A stretch of DNA of 16,773 nucleotides, from assembly GCA_043740085.1 (NCBI GenBank), contig JAYUCY010000118.1, positions 1 through 16,773 on the forward strand, written 5' to 3'. Made by a program: the position numbers and the translations under genes. This DNA is from UBA668 sp043740085 (lineage in GTDB: Bacteria > Actinomycetota > Acidimicrobiia > Acidimicrobiales > Ilumatobacteraceae). A model generated the notes under the pieces. It was not told the origin of the DNA. It ran no database searches and saw only the letters and a list, made by a program, of their open reading frames with translations. Positions within the stretch are counted from its first letter, which is position 1. Every line of letters starts with the position of its first letter. Of the stretch, positions 1 to 7,210 are shown piece after piece.

Positions 1-138
1 GGTGGGCCTGGCGGCCCGCGTCCCGGTGGCTTCGGCGCACCCCGTCCCGGCGGCGGCCCTGGTGGCCCTGGCGGCGGCCCCGGCGGCGGCCCCGGCGGCC
101 CGGGTGCCCGTCCCGGTGGTGGTGGCGGTCCTCGCCCC
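1..138 (+). repeat. Gly/Pro-rich low-complexity coding repeat in infB
   Basis: Degenerate repeats of ggcggccccggc-like units encode runs of GGP/GGGP with interspersed Arg. This is the disordered linker of IF2. It is coding, not an independent element, and is likely to vary in length between strains through slippage. Confidence 0.7.
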
Positions 139-2031
139 AACGGCCAGCGCCGTGCCCCGCGCAAGAAGAGCCGTGCTCGTCGTCGTCGTGACTTCGATGA
201 GATGCAGCCGAACTACAACAGCAGCTACACCGCCACGAATGCACCCGTGCCCGAGGGCACGATCATCGTGGAGCGCGGCGTGTCGGCCCAGGAGTTCGCT
301 CCCAAGCTGAACCGCACGGCCGCCGACGTCATCCGCTTCCTGCTGCAAAACGGCGAAATGGTGACAGCCACCATGACGCTGACCGATGAACAGATGGAAC
401 TGTTCGCGCTGGAAGTCAACGCCGATCTGCTGCTGGTCGAGCCCGGCCAGCAAGAAGAGCTTGAGCTGCAGGCGTTGTTTGATGACAGCGACGACGATGA
501 CGAGTCGTTGCAGGTGCCGCGTGCGCCGGTTATCACCGTCATGGGTCACGTTGACCACGGCAAGACGACACTGCTCGACAAGATCCGCAACGCAAACGTT
601 GTTGCCGGCGAAGCCGGTGGCATCACTCAACACATCGGTGCCTACAAGGTCAATGTCGATGGTCGCGAGATCACCTTCCTCGATACCCCTGGCCACGCCG
701 CGTTCACCAAGATGCGCGCCCGTGGTGCGCAGGTCACCGACATCGTTGTATTGATGGTGGCAGCTGACGACGGCGTCATGCCCCAGACCATCGAAGCCAT
801 CAACCATGCTCGGGCCGCTGAGGTCCCGATCGTGGTGGCCCTCAACAAGATCGACAAGGAGAACGCCGACGTACAGCGCGTCTTGTCGGAACTGTCCGAG
901 CACGGCCTGATTGCGGAGAGCTGGGGTGGCGACACCATCGTCGTCGAGATGTCGGCGCAGCAGAACCTCGGCATCGACGACCTGCTCGAGCAGCTCGCCG
1001 CGGTGGCAGAAGTCGAAGAACTCACCGCCAACCCCACCGGTCGCGCCAAGGGCGTCGTGCTGGAAGCCAAGCTCGACGTTGGTCGTGGCCCCGTTGCCAC
1101 TGTCCTGGTCGACAAGGGCGAGCTGAAGGTCGGCGACCCAATCGTTGCCGGTGCAGCATGGGGTCGCGTTCGCGCCATGATCAACGACAAGGGCGAGCAG
1201 GTGAAAACCGCTGGCCCCAGCACCCCGGTGCAGGTGCTTGGCCTGCAGAGCGTGCCCAACGCCGGTGACGAGTTCCGCTCGGCGCTGACAGAGAAGACGG
1301 CGCGCACCGTCGGTGAAGCCCGCGAACAGCGCTACCGCCTCAAGGCACAGCGCGGCGACGCCCGCCTCAGCACCGGTGTGAAGCTGGAAGACATCTTCAA
1401 CTCCATCCAGGCCGGCGAAGTAGCCACCCTCAACATCGTGTTGAAGGCCGATGTGCAGGGCTCGTTGGAAGCAGTCACCGAATCGTTGCGCCGCTTGGAG
1501 CGCGAGGAAGTGAAGTTGGCGTTTGTGCACCGCGCCGTCGGTGCCATCTCGGAGAACGACATCAGCCTGGCGGCAACCACCAATGCCACGCTCATCGGTT
1601 TCAACGTGCGTCCTGACCGCAAGGCCCGCGACATGGCTGCCTCTGAAGGGGTAGAGATTCGTACCTATGAAATCATCTACAAACTGCTCGAAGACATCGA
1701 GCGGGCCATGGTCGGCATGCTCGCCCCCGAGTACGAGGAAGTGGTCACCGGCGAAGCCGAGGTCCGCGAAGTCTTCCGGGTACCTCGCATCGGCGGTATC
1801 GCCGGTTGCATGGTGCGCAGCGGGGCCATCACCCGTGGCTCGAAGGTGCGCTTCTTGCGCGACGGCACGATTATCTGGAAGGGCGCCATCACGTCGCTCA
1901 AGCGCTTCAAGGACGATGCACGCGAGGTCCGCGAGGGCTTCGAATGCGGTATCGGCCTCAGCGACTTTCAGGATCTCAAGCCTGGCGACCTCATCGAAAC
2001 GTTCGAAGAACGCGAAATCGCTCGGGTCTAA
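1..2031 (+). CDS. infB: Translation initiation factor IF-2 (5'-truncated)
   Basis: IF2 is the GTPase that delivers initiator fMet-tRNA to the 30S P site and promotes subunit joining. The reading frame is open from base 1, so the true start lies upstream of the window. The first ~50 codons are Gly/Pro/Arg-rich, followed by a basic Arg/Lys cluster, as in the long disordered N-terminal region of actinobacterial IF2. An IF2_N-type domain follows (from about base 202). The G domain is complete: G1 GHVDHGKT at 544-567, switch region GGITQHIG, G3 DTPGH at 682-696, G4 NKID at 844-855 and G5 SAQQ near 952. Domains II-IV run to the stop at 2029-2031. An internal ATG at 202 is not the natural start, because the upstream codons read as typical IF2 linker. 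The gene heads the rbfA-truB-ribF block. Identification is secure; only the 5' end is missing. Confidence 0.97.
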   Translation, partial: GGPGGPRPGGFGAPRPGGGPGGPGGGPGGGPGGPGARPGGGGGPRPNGQRRAPRKKSRARRRRDFDEMQPNYNSSYTATNAPVPEGTIIVERGVSAQEFAPKLNRTAADVIRFLLQNGEMVTATMTLTDEQMELFALEVNADLLLVEPGQQEELELQALFDDSDDDDESLQVPRAPVITVMGHVDHGKTTLLDKIRNANVVAGEAGGITQHIGAYKVNVDGREITFLDTPGHAAFTKMRARGAQVTDIVVLMVAADDGVMPQTIEAINHARAAEVPIVVALNKIDKENADVQRVLSELSEHGLIAESWGGDTIVVEMSAQQNLGIDDLLEQLAAVAEVEELTANPTGRAKGVVLEAKLDVGRGPVATVLVDKGELKVGDPIVAGAAWGRVRAMINDKGEQVKTAGPSTPVQVLGLQSVPNAGDEFRSALTEKTARTVGEAREQRYRLKAQRGDARLSTGVKLEDIFNSIQAGEVATLNIVLKADVQGSLEAVTESLRRLEREEVKLAFVHRAVGAISENDISLAATTNATLIGFNVRPDRKARDMAASEGVEIRTYEIIYKLLEDIERAMVGMLAPEYEEVVTGEAEVREVFRVPRIGGIAGCMVRSGAITRGSKVRFLRDGTIIWKGAITSLKRFKDDAREVREGFECGIGLSDFQDLKPGDLIETFEEREIARV

Positions 2032-2041
2032 CGATCCGTGC

Positions 2042-2069
2042 TTGAACCGAGAACAACAGTCGGTAGCGT
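2042..2069 (+). promoter_or_regulatory. Candidate promoter for the DsbA-like gene
   Basis: TTGAAC (2042-2047) and TAGCGT (2064-2069) are separated by 16 bp. The -10-like box ends 6 nt before the ATG at 2076, so transcription would begin at or next to the start codon, giving a leaderless mRNA. No Shine-Dalgarno is visible before this ATG. The site lies in the 44-bp gap after infB, so read-through from infB is also possible. Confidence 0.45.
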
Positions 2070-2075
2070 CACGCA

Positions 2076-2714
2076 ATGGCCGACCTTGAGTTCTTCTTCG
2101 ATCCGGTATGTCCCTGGGCGTGGATCACGTCTCGCTGGGTCGCCGAGGTGCAGCAGCAGCGCAGCTACGACGTCAACTGGCGTTTCATTTCGCTGAAGAT
2201 GATCAACCAGGACCGAACTGAGTCGTGGTATACCCCCGAGTATCGGGCGGCGCATATGGCTGGTCTCTACGCGCACCGAGTGTGCGACGAGGTGCGGCTC
2301 CAACGCAGCAACGCCGAGGTTGGCGTGCTGTACACGGCGTTGGGCAACGCATTTCACCTCGAGCAGCGCCGCGACGAGATCGGCCTCGACCCGGTCGCGT
2401 TCATGGCCGGCCTGTTGGCCGCCACTGGGCTACCCACCGAGTACGCCGCGCACGCACTCGACGAGTCGCACGACGCGTACATCGCGCAAGAGACCGAGTT
2501 GGCGATTGCTCGTACGGGCCGCAACCTGGGCACGCCCATCATCACCTTCCGCCCCGGTGCCGACAACGAAGCAAGCTTCTTTGGGCCGGTGATCTCGACA
2601 ATTCCTCGGGGCGAGGAAGCCACCAAGTTGTGGGACGCAGTTGAGACCATCGCCACGGCCAGCGGCATGGCCGAACTGAAGCGTTCGAATCGGGCGACAC
2701 CCAACTTCGGGTGA
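2076..2714 (+). CDS. DsbA-family thiol protein, mycothiol-dependent nitroreductase (Rv2466c)-like, CPWA active site
   Basis: This 212-residue cytoplasmic protein (no signal peptide) has a thioredoxin fold with an inserted helical domain. The N-terminal motif FFFDPVCPWAWITSRW and the C-terminal stretch FFGPVISTIPRGEEATKLWD match, from memory, the mycobacterial mycothiol-dependent nitroreductase Rv2466c. A GTPI segment near residue 150 supplies the cis-proline expected opposite the active site. The active site is C12-P-W-A15: the nucleophilic Cys is kept but the second Cys of the usual CPWC is Ala (codon 2118-2120). It should therefore act through a monothiol mechanism, probably as a mixed disulfide with mycothiol, or as a GST-kappa/2-hydroxychromene-2-carboxylate-isomerase-like transferase. 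Start ATG 2076 puts the thioredoxin strand at residues 3-9 as expected. The gene sits between infB and rbfA, an unusual place for it. The family is confident; the substrate is unknown. Confidence 0.85.
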   Translation: MADLEFFFDPVCPWAWITSRWVAEVQQQRSYDVNWRFISLKMINQDRTESWYTPEYRAAHMAGLYAHRVCDEVRLQRSNAEVGVLYTALGNAFHLEQRRDEIGLDPVAFMAGLLAATGLPTEYAAHALDESHDAYIAQETELAIARTGRNLGTPIITFRPGADNEASFFGPVISTIPRGEEATKLWDAVETIATASGMAELKRSNRATPNFG

Positions 2715-2755
2715 TGCACCTGCCAATTGCGGCCGGTCCCTCGTGGCATGGTCGG

Positions 2756-2761
2756 TAGGGT
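2756..2761 (+). promoter_or_regulatory. Candidate -10 box for rbfA
   Basis: TAGGGT ends 6 nt before the GTG start at 2768, as expected for a leaderless transcript. The overlapping GGTGGAGA could alternatively act as a Shine-Dalgarno sequence, so the two readings cannot be separated here. No convincing -35 was found. Confidence 0.3.
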
Positions 2762-2767
2762 GGAGAC

Positions 2768-3202
2768 GTGAGCAAGCCCCGCCGACCTTCGGCCCCCACC
2801 ACCCACCGCTACCCGCGTTCCGCGCGGCTGAGCACCTCGCTGCAAGAGGTGATTGCCGACGAGTTGACGCGTATCGACGACGAGCGTCTGTCGCTGGTCA
2901 CCATCACCGCGATCGATGTCGACCCAGAGATGAATAGGGCAATAGTGTTCTTTGACTCGCTGATGGGCGAAGAAGGCGATGCCGACATTCTCGAGGCTCT
3001 GTCCGACCATCGGGTCCGCATCCAGGGCTCGGTGGCGCGCCAATTGCGGTCGAAAAAGACACCGATTCTCTCGTTCAAGGCAGACGATTCCATTCGTGCT
3101 GTCGAGCGCATTGAACGCATCCTGCACGACAAGGCCACGCTGCCCGAGCGGCCGCCGCCGCCCGATGTTGAGCCAGAAGTAGACGCCGAACCCGAAGCCT
3201 GA
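2768..3202 (+). CDS. rbfA: 30S ribosome-binding factor RbfA
   Basis: RbfA is a small KH-fold protein that binds the immature 30S subunit and assists 16S rRNA 5'-end maturation and cold adaptation. The 144-residue product begins with SARLSTSLQEVIADEL, the usual RbfA N-terminal helix, continues with the ITAIDVDPEMNRAIVFF strand pair, and has the conserved late segment TPILSFKADDSIRAVERIERIL. The last ~20 residues are a Pro/Glu-rich acidic tail, a common variable extension. The start is GTG at 2768, preceded by GGTGGAGA. The stop TGA (3200-3202) shares its final A with the truB ATG, so the two genes are probably translationally coupled. Position between infB and truB matches the standard bacterial order. 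Confidence 0.95.
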   Translation: MSKPRRPSAPTTHRYPRSARLSTSLQEVIADELTRIDDERLSLVTITAIDVDPEMNRAIVFFDSLMGEEGDADILEALSDHRVRIQGSVARQLRSKKTPILSFKADDSIRAVERIERILHDKATLPERPPPPDVEPEVDAEPEA

Positions 3203-4080
3203 TGGCGCGTCGCAAGCCGGCCAACACGCACGGGTTGGCCGTCGTCGATAAACCTGCTGGGGTCACCAGCCACGATGTGGTCGGCATGCTGCGCCGCCGC
3301 TTCGGTGAGCGCCAAGTGGGCCACGCCGGCACCCTCGACCCCGATGCGACAGGAGTGCTGCTAGTAGGCGTTGGTAAGTCCACGCGCCTCTTGCGTTTCC
3401 TGACCGATCTGGGCAAGACCTACACCGGTGAGGTCGTCTTTGGCACCAGCACCGACACACTCGACTCGGCCGGCAAGGTGGTGGGAACGTTTGACATGAG
3501 CGCGCTCACGCCGGCGTTGGTGCAGGCCATGGTCACGGACCATCTCACCGGCCACATCATGCAGGTGCCGCCGATGGTGAGTGCTGTGAAAATTGACGGC
3601 AAGCGCCTGCACGAGCTGGCGCGCGAAGGTATCGAAATCGAGCGCCAGGCTCGCCCGGTCACTGTCAGCCGCTTCGATGTCGCCGCAACCCACGATCCAC
3701 TGGTGTATGCCGTTGAGGTGCAGTGCTCGAAGGGCACCTACATCCGCACATTGGCGGATGACTTGGGTCGTCTTTGCGGCGGCGGTGCGCACTTACGCAA
3801 CCTGCGGCGAACGGCGGTCGGCAGCTTCACCGCCACCGAAGCCGCGCCGCCCGACGAGGTGGAATTGCTCTCGTTGCCGCAAGCGATGCGCGATTACCCG
3901 CAAGTGACCATCAGCGCAGAGGCAGCGGTGCTGGTCGGTAACGGTCGGCTTCTGGACCGGGCGCGAGCGGGTTTCGAAGGCGCCGGCCCATGGGCGGTGC
4001 TCGGGCCCGACGGCGAGCTGCTCGCGATGTACGAGGAACGCGACGCCGTCGAGGCAAAGCCCTCTGTCGTTCTCGCATAG
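3202..4080 (+). CDS. truB: tRNA pseudouridine(55) synthase TruB
   Basis: TruB converts U55 in the T-loop of tRNAs to pseudouridine. The 292-residue product opens with GLAVVDKPAGVTSHDVV and carries the catalytic motif GHAGTLDPDATGVL with the nucleophilic Asp at residue 46. Later motifs are KTYTGEVVFGTSTDTLD, the substrate-loop segment PPMVSAVKIDGKRLHELAREG, and CSKGTYIRTLADDLG. The C-terminal ~70 residues resemble the small extra domain of actinobacterial TruB. The ATG overlaps the rbfA stop by one base (TGATG). The TAG stop lies inside the first unit of a 14-bp tandem repeat, and the downstream gene ribF is in the same frame with no further stop between. Identification is secure. Confidence 0.96.
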   Translation: MARRKPANTHGLAVVDKPAGVTSHDVVGMLRRRFGERQVGHAGTLDPDATGVLLVGVGKSTRLLRFLTDLGKTYTGEVVFGTSTDTLDSAGKVVGTFDMSALTPALVQAMVTDHLTGHIMQVPPMVSAVKIDGKRLHELAREGIEIERQARPVTVSRFDVAATHDPLVYAVEVQCSKGTYIRTLADDLGRLCGGGAHLRNLRRTAVGSFTATEAAPPDEVELLSLPQAMRDYPQVTISAEAAVLVGNGRLLDRARAGFEGAGPWAVLGPDGELLAMYEERDAVEAKPSVVLA

Positions 4081-4118
4081 TCGTTCTCGCAGAGTCGTTC
4101 TCGCAGAGTCGTTCTCGC
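4067..4118 (+). repeat. 14-bp tandem repeat spanning the truB stop
   Basis: The unit TCGTTCTCGCAGAG occurs at 4081-4094 and 4095-4108. A variant with one substitution (T at 4078) occurs at 4067-4080, and a fourth partial copy keeping the first 10 bases lies at 4109-4118. The substitution in copy 1 changes GAG to the TAG stop of truB. The array ends 15 bp before the ribF -10-like box, so the last copy falls where a -35 element would be. Function is unknown: slippage product, regulator-binding array, or both. Confidence 0.85.
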
Positions 4119-4133
4119 CCGAGTACGCCCCGC

Positions 4134-4139
4134 TAGCGT
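4134..4139 (+). promoter_or_regulatory. Candidate -10 box for ribF
   Basis: TAGCGT ends 7 nt before the GTG at 4147, with no Shine-Dalgarno between. TTCTCG (4112-4117), inside the last repeat unit, is 16 bp upstream and is a poor -35 match. A leaderless ribF transcript is inferred. Confidence 0.4.
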
Positions 4140-4146
4140 TGGCGGC

Positions 4147-5088
4147 GTGCGAGTCGTTACCGATCTCTCCGCCTCACCGTGGCCCGGCGAGCGCACCGTC
4201 ATCACCATCGGTGCCTACGACGGCGTCCATCGCGGTCATCAGGCGGTGATTGCAGAGGTCCGGCGCATCGCGGAAGCTACCGGTGCGCGCAGCGCAGTAT
4301 TGACGTTCGACCGACACCCGGCCTCCGTGGTGCGTCCCGAGTCGGCGCCGCAGTTACTCACCGACCTCGACCAGAAGCTGGAACTGCTGGCTGCGACCGG
4401 AATCGACGCAACACTGGTGGTCACGTTCGACGAGGCGCAATCGTTGGAAGCCCCCATGAGCTTTGCGCAGCGGGTGCTGGTCGATTGTGTTGCGGCCTCA
4501 GTGGTAGTGGTAGGGGAGGACTTCCACTTCGGTCACGGTCGCGAAGGCAACGTCGCTACCCTGCGCGAGCTCGGCGCAGCCCGCGACTTTGAGGTGCTGC
4601 CACTGTCGTTGGTGGCGCGCTCCGATGGGCCCGATGAACCAATCAGCTCGACCGCGATTCGTCGGGCGATGGCTGGCGGCCAGGTCGAACTGGCCGCAAC
4701 CATGCTGGGCCGTCCGTTTGAGGCTCGCGGCATCGTCGTGCAGGGCGACCAGCGTGGTCGCCTGCTGGGCTTCCCGACAGCGAACGTGGAAGTGCCGATC
4801 GCCATCTGTGTGCCCGCGGACGGCGTCTATGCCGGGTGGTATCAACGTCCCGATGGCAGCCGCCATGCGTGTGCGATCAACCTTGGGCGGCGGCCAACCT
4901 TCTACGAGCATGCCGACCACTCATTGCTCGAAGCGCACCTGCTCGATTTCGCTGGCGACCTCTACACGGAAGCTGCCCGCGTCGAGTTCACCAACTTTCT
5001 GCGCAGCGAGCGCAAGTTCGATGGCATCGATGCGCTGGTCAGTCAGCTGAAGAACGACATCGATCACGCTCGCACCGTGTTGGCGTAG
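4147..5088 (+). CDS. ribF: Bifunctional riboflavin kinase / FAD synthetase
   Basis: RibF phosphorylates riboflavin to FMN and then adenylylates it to FAD. The 313-residue protein has both domains. The N-terminal nucleotidyltransferase has TIGAYDGVHRGHQ (HxGH at residues 28-31) and ISSTAIRRAM (from residue 166). The C-terminal flavokinase has GRLLGFPTAN (208-213), DGVYAGW, NLGRRPTF and the catalytic-Glu region SLLEAHLLDFAGDLY. GTG 4147 is favoured because the FAD-synthetase fold begins directly after it and a -10-like box lies 7 nt upstream. The gene is in the same frame as truB, separated by one stop codon and 22 sense codons. It ends 20 bp before the convergent substrate-binding protein gene. 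Confidence 0.96.
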   Translation: MRVVTDLSASPWPGERTVITIGAYDGVHRGHQAVIAEVRRIAEATGARSAVLTFDRHPASVVRPESAPQLLTDLDQKLELLAATGIDATLVVTFDEAQSLEAPMSFAQRVLVDCVAASVVVVGEDFHFGHGREGNVATLRELGAARDFEVLPLSLVARSDGPDEPISSTAIRRAMAGGQVELAATMLGRPFEARGIVVQGDQRGRLLGFPTANVEVPIAICVPADGVYAGWYQRPDGSRHACAINLGRRPTFYEHADHSLLEAHLLDFAGDLYTEAARVEFTNFLRSERKFDGIDALVSQLKNDIDHARTVLA

Positions 5089-5095
5089 TCACTCC

Positions 5096-5130
5096 GCCGG
5101 CCAGATGCCTAGTTGCCTGCCGGCCAGATG
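5096..5130. repeat. 12-bp direct repeat / weak hairpin at convergent gene ends
   Basis: GCCGGCCAGATG occurs at 5096-5107 and 5119-5130, flanking and partly inside the stop end of the minus-strand substrate-binding protein gene. Because GCCGGC is palindromic, 5096-5104 can also pair with 5117-5124 with one bulged C. That gives a hairpin between the converging ribF and SBP genes. There is no T-tract, so terminator activity is only a possibility. Confidence 0.45.
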
Positions 5131-6284
5131 ACGGTGCCGGCGTCGTCGTAGATGCCTTCCAGGACCGACGCATCGACCATCGTTTCAATCACCGGTGGCA
5201 CACCCTCGAACAGCCCGATTTCGGCGTAGGCGGTGACTTCCTCGGTGAGTTGGTCGACGAGCGGCAGGCCCAGCGGGGTTTCCGCGGAGGCGCTCTCGGC
5301 AACAAGCTTGGACTCCACACGCCAGCGGGCAATCTCACCTTCGGGCGAAAGGAACAGTGCGTTGCCGCTGGCGTTCAGCGCATCAACCGCAACCAGTGCG
5401 GCGGCAGCAGGATCGGCGATTGCATCGGCCAGGCCGCGCATCGTGGCCCGCATGAAGTCCTGCGCGGCGGCGGGCTGCTCGGCCAGGAACGTGAGGTTGG
5501 TGTACAGCACGCCGAAGCTGCCCGGGATTCCGAAGTCGCTGGGGTCGTAGAGCTTGAACGGGATGTCAGCGGCTTCAAGTTGCTGGGGTTCGTTGCTCTT
5601 GAAGCCGGGGAAGCCAATGATGTCGGGGATCTCGATGTGGACCAGCGGATCGAACCCTTCGAGATTGACGGTCTCGTAGTCGGTGCCTTCGACCAAGCCC
5701 TGCTTGGCCAGCATTGCCTTCACCGAAGGAGTGAGGGCGCCCTTGACACCGATCTTCTTCCCCTTCACCGCCGCGAGGGTGGGTACCTCGCCATCCTTCG
5801 TGATGAGTGCGTCAATACCCGTTCGACCTTCGACGGCAAGGGCGACGAAACCGGCGTCGTTGGCACCGGCGAAATCGACCATCTCGCTGAACGAGCCCCC
5901 GGAAGAGAACTGAGCGTCGTTGGCGGCGATCAGGGGGTAGTTCTCCGTGGAGAAGCTTGGCTTGATCTCCACGTCGAGGCACAGGTCCGCGTAGTAGCCC
6001 TTCGACTGAGCAACCAGCACGTCGACGATGGAGGCCGAGGCTGCGAAGTCGTAGCTGGACAGATACGTGATGGTGCCGGCGGCTTTGTTGGCCTCGCAGC
6101 GGGCGGCGGGAAAGGCCTCGCCGGCGGTGACGTCGAGCACCGGTGGCACCGAATCGCCGGGCACGGAGTCGGTGCCGATATTGGCGATGGTGCTCGGCTC
6201 GGGGCTTCCGATGGTGGTGTCGTCGCCGCTACAGCTGGCGGTCAGGAAGACGGCGACAATGGCAAGGACGGCCCGGCGAAGCAT
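5109..6284 (-). CDS. ABC transporter substrate-binding lipoprotein (NMT1/THI5-like)
   Basis: This is an extracytoplasmic solute receptor for the ABC importer encoded upstream on the same strand. The chosen start, ATG at 6284, gives 391 residues beginning MLRRAVLAIVAVFLTASC. This is a lipoprotein signal peptide with the lipidated Cys at 18; Thr at -3 makes the lipobox slightly atypical. A Ser/Pro/Thr-rich linker follows, then a periplasmic-binding fold. It has segments typical of the NMT1/THI5/SsuA group: TYLSSYDF at the first strand, GYYADLCLDVEI, AAVKGKKIGVKG, and late helix ATMRGLADAIADP. An in-frame TTG at 6302 is rejected because a -10-like box overlaps that region. Relatives bind thiamine-precursor pyrimidines, sulfonates, nitrate or aromatic compounds; the ligand here cannot be assigned. 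No THI-box riboswitch was seen upstream. Confidence 0.85.
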   Translation of the reverse strand: MLRRAVLAIVAVFLTASCSGDDTTIGSPEPSTIANIGTDSVPGDSVPPVLDVTAGEAFPAARCEANKAAGTITYLSSYDFAASASIVDVLVAQSKGYYADLCLDVEIKPSFSTENYPLIAANDAQFSSGGSFSEMVDFAGANDAGFVALAVEGRTGIDALITKDGEVPTLAAVKGKKIGVKGALTPSVKAMLAKQGLVEGTDYETVNLEGFDPLVHIEIPDIIGFPGFKSNEPQQLEAADIPFKLYDPSDFGIPGSFGVLYTNLTFLAEQPAAAQDFMRATMRGLADAIADPAAAALVAVDALNASGNALFLSPEGEIARWRVESKLVAESASAETPLGLPLVDQLTEEVTAYAEIGLFEGVPPVIETMVDASVLEGIYDDAGTVIWPAGN

Positions 6285-6292
6285 GAAAGGCG

Positions 6293-6298
6293 AGCCTA
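6293..6298 (-). promoter_or_regulatory. Candidate -10 box for the substrate-binding protein
   Basis: On the minus strand TAGGCT (6298 to 6293) ends 8 nt before the ATG at 6284. This suggests a separate leaderless transcript for the receptor gene, in addition to read-through from the ATPase-permease genes. Higher expression of the binding protein is common in ABC importers. No clear -35 was found. Confidence 0.35.
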
Positions 6299-6382
6299 GC
6301 AACCCGCTGTTCGCGAAGGGTTCTCAAACGGTACTCGCTCGCGTGACGAATTGTTGGGCCGCCGCAGTTGGTGGCGCGCCAT

Positions 6383-7192
6383 TCACGGGAGCGTGTCGAA
6401 CAGCGCCAGCATGTTGGCGGTACCCACACCGACCCGGTGGCCGGTGCGGGAGATGAAGCCAAGTTGTACGCCCGTGTTGGGGTCGTCGGCGGCAAAGAAC
6501 TGTTCGTGGCCGTCAGCGTCGGCGGTGACCTCGGTGAGGAGCGGGGCGCCCGCGTCGCCCAGACAGGCACGGGCATATCCGGCATTCAGTACCTCGATGG
6601 AGACGTGCTGCACGCCCGGCCCGCGCTGGGCGAGGTAGCGGGCCGCGCCGGGCGAAGCTTCAGGCCCCACGAGCACGAAGGTCACACCGCCGGCGGCGAG
6701 CGCCGCGACGCCCGGTCGCGGGTCGGCCAAGGTCAGCTCGTGAAAACCGAACCGCTGCGTCATCGAAGCAACGGCGGCGGCAAGATCCGGCACGACGACT
6801 ACGACATGGTCGACCCTGGTTGCCACCGTGTCGAGGCCGGATCGTTCGCCGAGTGCGGCCTGCTTGTCGGGGGCTGGGTCGCGACGGTGCCCTGCGACTT
6901 CAATGCGGTGGGTCTCGGTGAGCAGCACGCGGAACAGCTGCTCGGCGAAGTCAGCATCGACACCCGCCTCGATGGCACGTTGGCGGCGGGACGTCACTAC
7001 GTCTCGGACGCGGGTCGGTTGGATGACGGGCGTATCAGAACCCTGCTTGACGGCAGCAACCTCGCGGCAGACAGCGAGACGCTCGGCCACGATCGCGATG
7101 AGGGCGGCATCGAGCTGGTCGATTCGCGTACGCAACCCAACAAGGTCCGGTGTCGGTGGTGGTGCGGTGTCCGGGGAGGTCTCATCGGCCAT
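6383..7192 (-). CDS. Chorismate mutase (AroQ class)-VOC domain fusion protein
   Basis: The 269-residue protein joins two enzyme folds. Residues ~17-98 align without gaps to the E. coli AroQ chorismate mutase domain at a constant offset of 10: R21, R38, K49, Q58, R61, T94 and E98 match R11, R28, K39, D48, R51, S84 and Q88. The main charged catalytic residues are therefore kept. Residues ~125-255 form a VOC (glyoxalase/dioxygenase-superfamily) module beginning RVDHVVVVVPDL, with His129 and His195 (GVQHVSIEV) in the two usual metal-ligand positions. The usual final Glu is not evident in GVQLGFISR. The second half resembles the N-terminal module of 4-hydroxyphenylpyruvate dioxygenase-like proteins. 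It lies 18 bp after the permease stop, inside the ABC cassette. An in-frame GTG at 7201 is an alternative start. Chorismate-to-prephenate activity is likely; the VOC reaction is unknown. Confidence 0.8.
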   Translation of the reverse strand: MADETSPDTAPPPTPDLVGLRTRIDQLDAALIAIVAERLAVCREVAAVKQGSDTPVIQPTRVRDVVTSRRQRAIEAGVDADFAEQLFRVLLTETHRIEVAGHRRDPAPDKQAALGERSGLDTVATRVDHVVVVVPDLAAAVASMTQRFGFHELTLADPRPGVAALAAGGVTFVLVGPEASPGAARYLAQRGPGVQHVSIEVLNAGYARACLGDAGAPLLTEVTADADGHEQFFAADDPNTGVQLGFISRTGHRVGVGTANMLALFDTLP

Positions 7193-7210
7193 TGGTTGCA
7201 CCGTATCGGT

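Noticed and set aside
4836..6299. 487-codon plus-strand frame over the end of ribF and the substrate-binding gene
   Set aside because: It overlaps ribF in another frame and is antisense to a lipoprotein with a clear signal peptide; no domain is recognisable.
6285..6382. Thiamine (TPP) riboswitch before the THI5-like binding protein gene
   Set aside because: The conserved CTGAGA and later THI-box core were looked for on the minus strand and not seen; the gap is also short and carries a leaderless-type box.
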